From positions 1 through 20,377 of IMG/VR virus record IMGVR_UViG_3300030450_001717: a DNA stretch of 20,377 nt. The stretch is one strand, 5' to 3'. How positions within the stretch are numbered: the stretch's first letter is position 1; each line of letters opens with the position of its first letter. A program made the position numbers and the translations under genes. The stretch is from a virus. This document shows positions 13,750-20,150 of this stretch, one piece after another. The notes under the pieces were generated by a model. The model was not told the DNA's origin. It worked only from the letters and a program-made list of their open reading frames with translations, and did no database searches.

Positions 13750-13751
13750 TC

Positions 13752-14126
13752 TTATTTACCCAAGCTATAACGGGTGTAACGTTGTCCGGTAGTAGGGTGA
13801 TAGCGGAGATGTCCTACAAGGTTATGCCCTTGTTCGCGCAAGTCAGTTAAACGGCGGTGGAAGGACTGAACGCCGTAATCAATGTAAGCCTCACGCTGTG
13901 AGATACTTCCGGTACGTTCGATGTGGTTGAGAATTCTTTGAGTCTGGGTCATGCCAGTGCTCCTTTTCCATCCTGAATGTTCAAGTGATGCAGCAAGTTT
14001 GGTATATTTTTCAGCAAGATCGTTTACCCATGAGGAATTGTTTTCCACTGCACGGCGGCACCATTCCTCTGCGAGATAAAAGATTCCACTGCTATCAGTA
14101 AGTTTGAGTGTCATCTTCTTCATCAT
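13752..14126 (-). CDS. Helix-turn-helix protein with possible internal start at 13952
   Basis: The longest reading is 124 residues. Residues 59-124, MTQTQRILNHIERTGSISQR, then EAYIDYGVQSFHRRLTDLRE and a basic wing YHPTTGQRYTRYSLGK, fit the small HTH_39-type winged-helix domain often found in phages. Residues 1-58 (SGIFYLAEEWCRRAVENN and following) look like a separate helical piece. The upstream starts at 14126, 14123 and 14114 have only weak ribosome sites and overlap the primase-helicase gene by 32 bases, whereas the ATG at 13952 has AAGGAG 7 bases upstream. A 66-residue HTH protein starting at 13952 is therefore likely to be a main or additional product. The role could be transcription control or a DNA-binding accessory to replication; no target is evident. 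Confidence 0.75.
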   Translation of the reverse strand: MMKKMTLKLTDSSGIFYLAEEWCRRAVENNSSWVNDLAEKYTKLAASLEHSGWKRSTGMTQTQRILNHIERTGSISQREAYIDYGVQSFHRRLTDLREQGHNLVGHLRYHPTTGQRYTRYSLGK

Positions 14127-15762
14127 CGAAGAAACCTGACTCTTCTGCTAATCGTCCCGTGTCTTTATCCCATCGTAAATCACAGGCTTCACCTGTTTCT
14201 CCGGTGAACCTGTTTTTCAAGACACGTATTGTGGTGCGATCCTTATTATCAGGGTCTTGCTGGTTGCGTTCCATGCCTAGTACAAGGTCAGACAGTTGAG
14301 CAATTCCAGCCGATCCCCTAAGTTGAGCCAAGGTAACCTTTGCTCCTTCCTCATGTCCTTTACCTTCGGGACGCTTGAGGTGTGATACAAGGATCAATCC
14401 GATCCCTGTCTCCTCTACTAAGGATCGTAACTTCGTCATAGTAACGTCAATGGCTCGTCGCTCATCACCAATAGTTTCATCACCGGAAACTACAATCGAA
14501 AGGTGATCTAGGATAACCCACTTAACACCTAAACCAGTGGCAAGGTAGCGCACATGGTCAATCAAGCGTTCTGAATGTAGTGAGCCAAAGTGGTCGTAAA
14601 GATAACAGTTATCTTCTGTTATTATATTATTAAAGCCAACCTGAAGAACCTTCTCATCCACCCCATCCATATCAATAGATAGACGGCGGTTTAACTCTAG
14701 TCCTACAAGAGCTTTTAAGGTTATACGAACTGATTCCTCTAAGGCAATGTAGCCAATCTTTTCACCTTTACTTAAAAGGTAATGGGCAATTTCTCTACAA
14801 GCCGTAGACTTTCCAATTCCGCTCCCTGCACAGAAGGTAACAATTTCTCTAGGCCGAAATCCACGGGTAACTTTTGTCAAGCCTTCCCACGGGTATTCAA
14901 CAGCCCCTTCATTGTCTAAAGCAAGTAACTCTTTAAACATATCACGGGCATTCACAATGCCGTCTGGCCTCCATTCCTTTGCACCCCAAATAGCATCTAT
15001 TACTTCGCTTCCACGCCCAGCTTGGTGCATATCTGATGCGTCTTTTAAAGGAAGGTGAGCGATATATGCTTTTCCAGGAGGAAGTGCAGACACGCATTCA
15101 TCCACAGCCGCTTTTCCGGGGGCATCATTATCGAACATGAATACCACTTTCTCAAAGCGGTTAAGCCATTTCAGACTTTTCTTAATAGACTTAGATGCAG
15201 CCTTGGAACCATTAGGTACGGAAACCACAGGCCACTTATTACCTTGAAGATGGCTCACAGTAAGAGCGTCAAGTTCCCCTTCTGTAATGACAACCATCTT
15301 ACCGCCATCTCGCCAAAGCCATTGTCCATACAGTCCAATGTCTCTAGTCTCCCCTAAGAACAAAAAATCCTTATTGGGATACCGCACTTTTTGAGCAACT
15401 TTGTTACGGTTCTCATCAAAGTAGTTAGCGATCTGAACGGTCTTACCGTTGTGTCGAGCTATTTGATAGCCCCACTTTTTGCAAGTTGCCTCACTTATTT
15501 TTCGTTTCTGAAGGGCTTTAAACTCTGTCCCTTCCGTGAGTAAACCTTTTTGCTTTTTACTGTTTGAGGTTGAAATATTTTGTGCGATAGCGTCGAAGCT
15601 ATCGGGTTCCGACGTTTGGGCTTGCCCCATGTTTTCGCCTTTTTCATAATATCCACATCCAAAGCAGTGACCATGCCCATCATCGTACCGCCCAAGATTA
15701 TCCTTGGAGCCGCACTTAGGGCATGGTTCGTGTCTTAAAAACTCACTCTCTCTTTCAACCAC
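14095..15762 (-). CDS. Primase-helicase (T7 gp4-like)
   Basis: A 555-residue fusion (T7 gp4A is 566). Zinc-binding primase domain CPKC (14-17) and CFGC (33-36); TOPRIM: VITEGELDAL (E161) and FMFDNDAPGK (D211, D213); RecA-like helicase: Walker A GSGIGKST (313-320), VILDH with D419 as Walker B, SHLKRPEGKGHEEG, LRGSAGIAQLSD, and KNRFTGETG with the likely arginine finger. The C-terminal tail FFDDEEDDTQTY is acidic with an aromatic last residue, as in T7, where it docks onto the polymerase. The start is GTG at 15762 with AAGGAG 11 bases upstream. An internal ATG at 15630 (M45) has AAAGG 7 bases before it and would give a zinc-less short form, like T7 gp4B. It overlaps the endonuclease gene by 28 bases. 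Confidence 0.96.
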   Translation of the reverse strand: MVERESEFLRHEPCPKCGSKDNLGRYDDGHGHCFGCGYYEKGENMGQAQTSEPDSFDAIAQNISTSNSKKQKGLLTEGTEFKALQKRKISEATCKKWGYQIARHNGKTVQIANYFDENRNKVAQKVRYPNKDFLFLGETRDIGLYGQWLWRDGGKMVVITEGELDALTVSHLQGNKWPVVSVPNGSKAASKSIKKSLKWLNRFEKVVFMFDNDAPGKAAVDECVSALPPGKAYIAHLPLKDASDMHQAGRGSEVIDAIWGAKEWRPDGIVNARDMFKELLALDNEGAVEYPWEGLTKVTRGFRPREIVTFCAGSGIGKSTACREIAHYLLSKGEKIGYIALEESVRITLKALVGLELNRRLSIDMDGVDEKVLQVGFNNIITEDNCYLYDHFGSLHSERLIDHVRYLATGLGVKWVILDHLSIVVSGDETIGDERRAIDVTMTKLRSLVEETGIGLILVSHLKRPEGKGHEEGAKVTLAQLRGSAGIAQLSDLVLGMERNQQDPDNKDRTTIRVLKNRFTGETGEACDLRWDKDTGRLAEESGFFDDEEDDTQTY

Positions 15763-16154
15763 TGTACGGGTATCTCCTTATCGGCATACTGAAATCCCTT
15801 CAGTTCGCACCATCTTGCGTAGGTAGTGCGTGAAGTTTTCGATATGCGTTGACGGGAATTGGAGAACACGAAACGTATGTCTAGTTCAGGGTGTTGGTCT
15901 TTAATGAGAAGTTGCTTTTGTCGATCAGCCGTTAAGAACCGTCCCTTTGCCTCAATGATAATACCATTAGGTAAAATGAAATCCGGTGTATATTTAGAAA
16001 CTCTTGCTGGTCGAAGGTATTCAATTTTCTCTGACTCATAAGAGAAGTCTATCCCAAGAGCCGCTAGGTTCTCAGCAATAGACCTCTCTAAACCCGATCT
16101 AAATGAATATGCCTCAGTAGTCTTCTTCGTCGTTTTCGCTCGATTCCGTTGCAT
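15735..16154 (-). CDS. Endonuclease I / Holliday junction resolvase (T7 gp3-like)
   Basis: A 139-residue protein (T7 gp3 is 149). The order FRSGLE (E23), FSYESEK (E40), YTPDFILPNGIIIEAKG (D58, E68, K70), then LLIKDQHPELDIRFVFSNSR and a C-terminal YADKEIPVQWLKE matches T7 endonuclease I, with the catalytic Glu/Asp/Glu-x-Lys set complete. It cuts branched DNA, resolves replication intermediates and helps to break down host DNA. The frame is open for 94 codons upstream, but that stretch is the shadow of the SSB gene; ATG at 16154 has GAGGA 5-6 bases upstream and gives the right N-terminus. It overlaps the SSB gene by 41 bases. Confidence 0.94.
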   Translation of the reverse strand: MQRNRAKTTKKTTEAYSFRSGLERSIAENLAALGIDFSYESEKIEYLRPARVSKYTPDFILPNGIIIEAKGRFLTADRQKQLLIKDQHPELDIRFVFSNSRQRISKTSRTTYARWCELKGFQYADKEIPVQWLKERVSF

Positions 16155-16725
16155 TGGTTTCCTCAAAAGGCATATCTTCCTTGACCTCATCAGAGGTGTA
16201 GCCTTCTGTTTCACCAAAACCGAAGTTGGAACCGTTCCCACCACCGTTTCCAGTGACAAGCTCAGTAATCTGAACAGCGAGAGGCTGAAGGGATACACCC
16301 TTCTTACCCCCTGCATTCCAACCATAAACTTCTGCCGCAACAGACATGATGGTTCCACCCCAAGGGTTAGTACCATCCGAAATGGGTTTATTTTTCGCAT
16401 CGAACATACGAGGACGGCGATCCCATATTGTGCCATCCTTTTTCGCTTTGTTCTTTACCCGAAACTTAAAGATAACATTCCCGGTTTCGTTGCCGTCATC
16501 ATCTTCTTCAACCTTCCACATTGTATTTTCTTTTTTAGAGGGGGCTTTACCCATGTGGCTTTTGAAGTGTTCAGACAAGTTAGCCATAAACTTCTTTGCT
16601 TCCTCAATAGGAATGCGAAGATCAGCTTTATACATCCCTAGATCATCAAATTTACAATCTGGGCGCGAAAGGGCTGGAAAAACAGCAGCCCCTTTCGGGG
16701 AAACAACAGTTATCTTTTTAGCCAT
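16114..16725 (-). CDS. Single-stranded DNA-binding protein (T7 gp2.5-like)
   Basis: A 203-residue protein (T7 gp2.5 is 232), placed just before the endonuclease gene as in T7. It has the OB-fold-sized core (residues about 1-150: SPKGAAVFPALSRPDCKFDD, GMYKADLRIP, VIFKFRVKNKAKKDG, RRPRMFDAKNKPI, SVAAEVYGWNAGGKKGVSLQ and PLAVQITELV), a Gly/Asn linker (TGNGGGNGSNFGFGE), and an acidic C-terminal tail ending SSENDEEDY. In T7 the tail recruits polymerase and primase-helicase and ends in an essential Phe; here the last residue is Tyr. ATG at 16725 has GAGGAG about 10 bases upstream and overlaps the preceding gene by 8 bases. Confidence 0.92.
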   Translation of the reverse strand: MAKKITVVSPKGAAVFPALSRPDCKFDDLGMYKADLRIPIEEAKKFMANLSEHFKSHMGKAPSKKENTMWKVEEDDDGNETGNVIFKFRVKNKAKKDGTIWDRRPRMFDAKNKPISDGTNPWGGTIMSVAAEVYGWNAGGKKGVSLQPLAVQITELVTGNGGGNGSNFGFGETEGYTSDEVKEDMPFEETNATESSENDEEDY

Positions 16726-16864
16726 AGTGGTTGTGCTCCTCTTTGGCTGTTTTCTCTAGTATGTAGCCTTCACCCATAAGGTGAACCGCAATGTCCAACG
16801 GCATAGGCTCTTCGAGTAAGTCAGCATGGAATGCCGACTCAATTAGTTTTGGGCTTAGTTGCAT
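16718..16864 (-). CDS. Small unknown protein upstream of SSB
   Basis: A 48-residue protein, MQLSPKLIESAFHADLLEEP then MPLDIAVHLMGEGYILEKTA and a short tail ending HNHYG. I do not recognise it. It is acidic and mainly helical. The frame is open 27 codons further upstream inside the zinc-ribbon gene, but the ATG at 16864 has GAAGG close upstream (short spacing of about 3-4 bases) and is preferred. It overlaps the zinc-ribbon gene by 26 bases and the SSB start by 8 (ATGGCTAA), so it is probably translated in a coupled chain. It is a real gene by spacing and coupling rather than by homology. Confidence 0.6.
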   Translation of the reverse strand: MQLSPKLIESAFHADLLEEPMPLDIAVHLMGEGYILEKTAKEEHNHYG

Positions 16865-17024
16865 TCGCCTTCTTTCGTGTAGGTAAGATAGCTTTTTGAC
16901 CAGAAGATTTTCCTGGTTCCACTGAAGGTTTTTCTGTGGTTCCACATTTCTGGCAGTTGTCTTGAAATGTCACGGCGTAGAATGTAACCCCACAGGAGTT
17001 GCACCGTGATCTGCGTAATGTCAT
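16839..17024 (-). CDS. Small zinc-ribbon protein
   Basis: A 61-residue protein with C8-x2-C11 and C24-x2-C27 (RCNSCGVTFYAV and QDNCQKCG), a spacing of 12 between the pairs typical of zinc ribbons, followed by a basic Lys/Pro/Gly tail (GQKAILPTRKKANATKPK) that could bind nucleic acid. ATG at 17024 overlaps the stop of the upstream small gene (ATGA) and has GAGG 9 bases upstream. It lies in the cluster of small genes between RNA polymerase and SSB, where T7 keeps host-takeover genes. The zinc site is seen; the role is unknown. Confidence 0.75.
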   Translation of the reverse strand: MTLRRSRCNSCGVTFYAVTFQDNCQKCGTTEKPSVEPGKSSGQKAILPTRKKANATKPKTN

Positions 17025-17194
17025 TTAGTTGTGCCTCTGCGTTTACGGACAGTTTCAACTGCCGTCTTGTGATCGTCACAGACATCAATCGTTATCCAAC
17101 GCCGCTCACCGTTAACATCAGCAAGGGCAACAATTTCAAACTTCTTATCGTATGCACGTTTAGAGAAGTGCACGGTGTTTGGGATATACGACAT
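17021..17194 (-). CDS. Small protein (57 aa) directly after RNA polymerase
   Basis: A 57-residue protein: MSYIPNTVHFSKRAYDKKFE, IVALADVNGERRWITIDVCD, DHKTAVETVRKRRGTTK. The pattern is strand (KKFEIVALAD), strand (RRWITIDV), helix (DHKTAVETVRKR). The start at 17194 has AAAGGT about 10 bases upstream, 25 bases after the RNA polymerase stop, and the stop overlaps the zinc-ribbon start by ATGA. I recognise no family with certainty. Position between RNA polymerase and SSB, size and strand order are reminiscent of T7 gp2, the host RNA polymerase inhibitor (64 residues, KKFWATVESS opening), but similarity is too weak to name it so. Confidence 0.65.
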   Translation of the reverse strand: MSYIPNTVHFSKRAYDKKFEIVALADVNGERRWITIDVCDDHKTAVETVRKRRGTTK

Positions 17195-17219
17195 AGTATT
17201 AGCTACCTTTCGGTAATGA

Positions 17220-19688
17220 TTAGGAGAAAAAATAGTCAGATTCTAAAACCCCAGTAAGGTCTAGAGTTCCCATCGAAGGTTTTTCAGGAATATCTCCATG
17301 ATGTTCGCTTTTTATGTAAGGGGCATTATCAAGCCAGAAGTCCTCTAAGACATCATTGGTTTCATACATCTCAACGAACGCTTCCCTAATTATTCGATTG
17401 AACTGGGGAATATCCGTACAGTGAACCCCGAAAGAATCATGTACGGCAGCAAAATACTGTAAACCCTCATCATGTGCCTTGGATATCGTTAATTGCATAT
17501 GACAGGCATCTAACGAGTGCACAAAGGATGGAGGTACACAGTTAGCCATCAACCGTGGGTCTAACTCGTCTTTCTCCACGGTTAACCTTGGCTTCCATAA
17601 CGAGCCGTCTAGAATAGTCTTAACTCGTTTTGATCCAAGTTTGAATTTACGTTGGCGTACCGGAAAACCTACCGGAGTTGTCCATCGTATATATTGTTCA
17701 ACAGGAGCCGACTTAGCTACTGCCTTTGTTACCGCTGATAACCAATACATAGCGTTAATAGCTGATGGTACAGTATCAGCAATAGCCGCCCATAATCTAG
17801 TTGAACCATATGTTATAAAGGGGGAAAGTTTTCCATGCCAAGGCAGGGGTTCGCCCTTTTTTAACCGTTTATGAACAGCCTCTTCCACATACGTCATACA
17901 AGCATGAAAGGTTCCTTTATAGGGAACTATCATTACCGGACGTTTAGCAATAGAGCGATCTAAAGTAAAATCGACCCATGCCTGTTTAAGTTCACTAGTA
18001 GTATCACTCATGTCCTGATTGATACGAACCTCTGCTCGTGAGGCAGTATCCTGATAAACATCCTGACGAGTGGTATTCGGTGTCATATTTACGGAGTGTC
18101 CACATATTTCATCCCGTAGCATTGCGCTAAAATGCTGCAAACCAGAACAGGTTGCATCGACATCAACATGAATATGTGAAACCATGTTATAACCCATCTT
18201 GATAAACGTATGCCACTCAAAACAGAACGACAGGAATTGGGCAGGGCTATCGGCTTCTGTCCAACGTAAATCCTTCTTTGGGTCACAGGCACATTGGATA
18301 ATCATATCTTCGTTTTCGACTACCCAATCAACACGTTCTTGTAGAGTACCTTTATCAAAGCCCCATGAGTTAGCCCCGTGAAAGGCTAACCAACACGCAT
18401 CCTGTTCATTCACTATCGGTTTACCATCAGCAAATTCTAATAGAGCTTTAGCAAAGTCAGGACCTTGAGGATTTAACAAAGCAGGTTTTGGGTATGCTCG
18501 TGATCTACTATCAAGATCGTGGGGCATATAAAACCGCTCATGTACCTTATACTCATTTGCAAGATGAAAAATCCTGGCGGCTTGGATACGCTTACCAGTA
18601 TTCCTTCTGTTTTCTTCGTGAACGAGATAACAATCCCTCCGATACTGCTTAGATAATTCCGAAGTGAAATCATCAGGAGCCAGTGCATTAGGACGTTGTG
18701 GAACTTCTTTAGGATTTAATGAGGGAAGTCCAGCAAGTTCTTCATCACGTTGAAAAACGTAAAGCAATACATCCAATACTTTTGTATTAATACGCCACGG
18801 TGTCCTTTGAAGGGCATTAATTGCCTTGAACACATGAGGCATATCCTCTGGTTTCAAATTGTTTCGATAATCTGAAGTTGACCCCTTAACTAAGGGATAC
18901 GCTGAGAGATTAGATGTAAGGTAACCACCTCTATTGGTATTCTTCTCTGACCAATCCCGTGGAGGAACCACCATAATCGGGTAGGTTGTGAACAGGGCTT
19001 CCGTTGCGGCTACCCTCTTCTCAACAAAATCTAACAACGAGAGTTGAGGCTCGACTATCATAGCGTGATGACGGCCTCGTTTAACACTGACAAAATCAAT
19101 GTCACCAGTTACAGCCTTAAAGATTTCAGCAAGGCGAGTACCCACAAGGACCATTTCCTCTTTAGACCAAACCGCCCAATCGATCTCTAGATTGTTAAAC
19201 TGTTTACGGATAAGCTCCTTCCGTTTGTAACGAGGTAGTTCCCTGCTAGCAAAATCAGTAATGAGTTTACGAGCTAGGGAACGCCAATGTTTCTGGAAGT
19301 ATCTTATTCGCAATTCGTCGTGGATAAGACCAGCCCCATATATAGCTAATCCAGTAAGTGTGGCGTAACTACCACGAGCATGAATAGGGACTCTATTAAA
19401 AATAGCTTTAGCAAAAAGAAAAGCCACTACCTCCGGTTCAATATCCTTTAACAGTTTAGCCGCTACACTTCGACGGCCAGCCTTTCCAGATAAAGCACTA
19501 GAGATAAACTCAGAGATACCCTCTGAGTAACTCTTGAGGTAATTAGAGATTAGATAAGAACCAGTAGAGGTATCACTATAGGTTCCTTTAGTATGATGCT
19601 TATGGTGTTCTCTGTGGAATTTACGGATAGTTTCACCACGAGCATTTTCTTCAAGTTTAACTTGTAGTTCTCTGAGATTATCGATCAT
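17220..19688 (-). CDS. Phage DNA-dependent RNA polymerase (T7 gp1-like)
   Basis: An 822-residue single-subunit polymerase (T7: 883). Motif A: HVDVDATCSGLQHFSAMLRD with D511 as the T7 D537 equivalent. Motif B: RSIAKRPVMIVPYKGTFHA with K582 (T7 K631) and Y590 (T7 Y639); the residue after that Tyr is Lys591 where T7 has Gly640. Motif C: AAVHDSFGVH with D751 (T7 D812). The specificity-loop region precedes CVPPSFVHSLDACHMQLTI, and the C-terminus VLESDYFFS mirrors the T7 ending ESDFAFA. It transcribes the middle and late phage genes from phage-specific promoters, probably including the repeats at 8309 and 4645. ATG at 19688 has AGAGGA 6-8 bases upstream. An inverted repeat lies just before the ribosome site and another within codons 54-61. 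Confidence 0.97.
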   Translation of the reverse strand: MIDNLRELQVKLEENARGETIRKFHREHHKHHTKGTYSDTSTGSYLISNYLKSYSEGISEFISSALSGKAGRRSVAAKLLKDIEPEVVAFLFAKAIFNRVPIHARGSYATLTGLAIYGAGLIHDELRIRYFQKHWRSLARKLITDFASRELPRYKRKELIRKQFNNLEIDWAVWSKEEMVLVGTRLAEIFKAVTGDIDFVSVKRGRHHAMIVEPQLSLLDFVEKRVAATEALFTTYPIMVVPPRDWSEKNTNRGGYLTSNLSAYPLVKGSTSDYRNNLKPEDMPHVFKAINALQRTPWRINTKVLDVLLYVFQRDEELAGLPSLNPKEVPQRPNALAPDDFTSELSKQYRRDCYLVHEENRRNTGKRIQAARIFHLANEYKVHERFYMPHDLDSRSRAYPKPALLNPQGPDFAKALLEFADGKPIVNEQDACWLAFHGANSWGFDKGTLQERVDWVVENEDMIIQCACDPKKDLRWTEADSPAQFLSFCFEWHTFIKMGYNMVSHIHVDVDATCSGLQHFSAMLRDEICGHSVNMTPNTTRQDVYQDTASRAEVRINQDMSDTTSELKQAWVDFTLDRSIAKRPVMIVPYKGTFHACMTYVEEAVHKRLKKGEPLPWHGKLSPFITYGSTRLWAAIADTVPSAINAMYWLSAVTKAVAKSAPVEQYIRWTTPVGFPVRQRKFKLGSKRVKTILDGSLWKPRLTVEKDELDPRLMANCVPPSFVHSLDACHMQLTISKAHDEGLQYFAAVHDSFGVHCTDIPQFNRIIREAFVEMYETNDVLEDFWLDNAPYIKSEHHGDIPEKPSMGTLDLTGVLESDYFFS
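19508..19528 (-). repeat. Perfect 8-bp inverted repeat inside the RNA polymerase gene
   Basis: Plus strand ACTCAGAG - ATACC - CTCTGAGT: eight perfect pairs with a 5-base loop, in codons 54-61 of the RNA polymerase. In the transcript it would form a stable short hairpin early in the reading frame. No T-run follows. It may be chance or an RNA processing or translation signal. Confidence 0.4.
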
Positions 19689-19699
19689 CAGTTATCCTC

Positions 19700-19720
19700 T
19701 AAACGTTGTGATTACGTTTA
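19700..19720. promoter_or_regulatory. Inverted repeat (operator-like) just upstream of the RNA polymerase ribosome site
   Basis: TAAACGT - TGTGATT - ACGTTTA: a 7-bp perfect inverted repeat with a 7-base spacer, abutting the AGAGGA Shine-Dalgarno sequence of the RNA polymerase gene (19700-19695). Directly upstream in the direction of transcription lies CACTATAAACG (19725 to 19715 region), which contains both a T7-class CACTATA core and a TATAAA -10-like hexamer. It could be an operator or an RNA hairpin that exposes or masks the ribosome site. Otherwise the 93-base gap 19689-19781 holds no reading frame. Confidence 0.4.
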
Positions 19721-19781
19721 TAGTGCAGTATGGGTCCCTAATGGTGCCCACCTCTATCGTATTTGCTAGTAAGTTTCGGCA

Positions 19782-19976
19782 TTACTTAGTAGCATAACGC
19801 TTATTGTATTCTGCTTGGCAACGCTTGCTTATCTCACCAAGGATGCTGTCTCTCTCCTCATGCAGCTTAAGGACGTAGGTATCAGTCACTGGCTTGTCCT
19901 TATGAAGGGCTAGGGTTTCTTTGATATCCCTCATCGCATAACTAAGCTGGGCATCTGTATAATTAGAATGTGTCAT
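19782..19976 (-). CDS. Small unknown helical protein upstream of RNA polymerase
   Basis: A 64-residue charged protein: MTHSNYTDAQLSYAMRDIKE, TLALHKDKPVTDTYVLKLHE, then ERDSILGEISKRCQAEYNKRYATK. Two helices joined by a Pro-containing turn are suggested. I do not recognise a family. The ATG at 19976 overlaps the end of the preceding small gene by 14 bases, with a purine-rich GGAAGAAGATAGAG stretch upstream. It is followed by the 93-base gap before the RNA polymerase gene. By position it belongs to the early gene group. Confidence 0.6.
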   Translation of the reverse strand: MTHSNYTDAQLSYAMRDIKETLALHKDKPVTDTYVLKLHEERDSILGEISKRCQAEYNKRYATK

Positions 19977-20118
19977 CTCTATCTTCTTCCACTATAAATT
20001 GCACATTAAATATCCCTTCTGTATCCTTACCATATTGTGCATATATGGAGTTTTTTTCTATAAACTCGACTAAGAGTTTCTCTATTTTAGATCGTGGATA
20101 TATTTTGTATTCAGTCAT
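19963..20118 (-). CDS. Small unknown protein (51 aa), early region
   Basis: A 51-residue protein: MTEYKIYPRSKIEKLLVEFI, EKNSIYAQYGKDTEGIFNVQ, FIVEEDRDDTF. It has a helix followed by a strand and an acidic C-terminus. I do not recognise it. The ATG at 20118 follows AAAGAGAAAGATA, a usable purine-rich ribosome site, and lies 32 bases after the stop of the nuclease-like gene. Its end overlaps the next gene by 14 bases in another frame (ATGACACATTCTAA), an arrangement typical of coupled phage genes and the main support for its being real. Confidence 0.55.
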   Translation of the reverse strand: MTEYKIYPRSKIEKLLVEFIEKNSIYAQYGKDTEGIFNVQFIVEEDRDDTF

Positions 20119-20150
20119 TATCTTTCTCTTTTTGTTTTAACCTACCATTA

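Noticed and set aside
16155-16436. Long N-terminal extension (94 residues) of the endonuclease frame.
   Set aside because: It overlaps the SSB gene fully, has no similarity to T7 gp3, and a good ribosome site exists at the internal ATG 16154.
16346-16759. Plus-strand open frame of 137 codons opposite the SSB gene.
   Set aside because: It is the antisense shadow of the SSB gene with no family resemblance; the hydrophobic runs come from reverse-reading Lys/Glu-rich codons.
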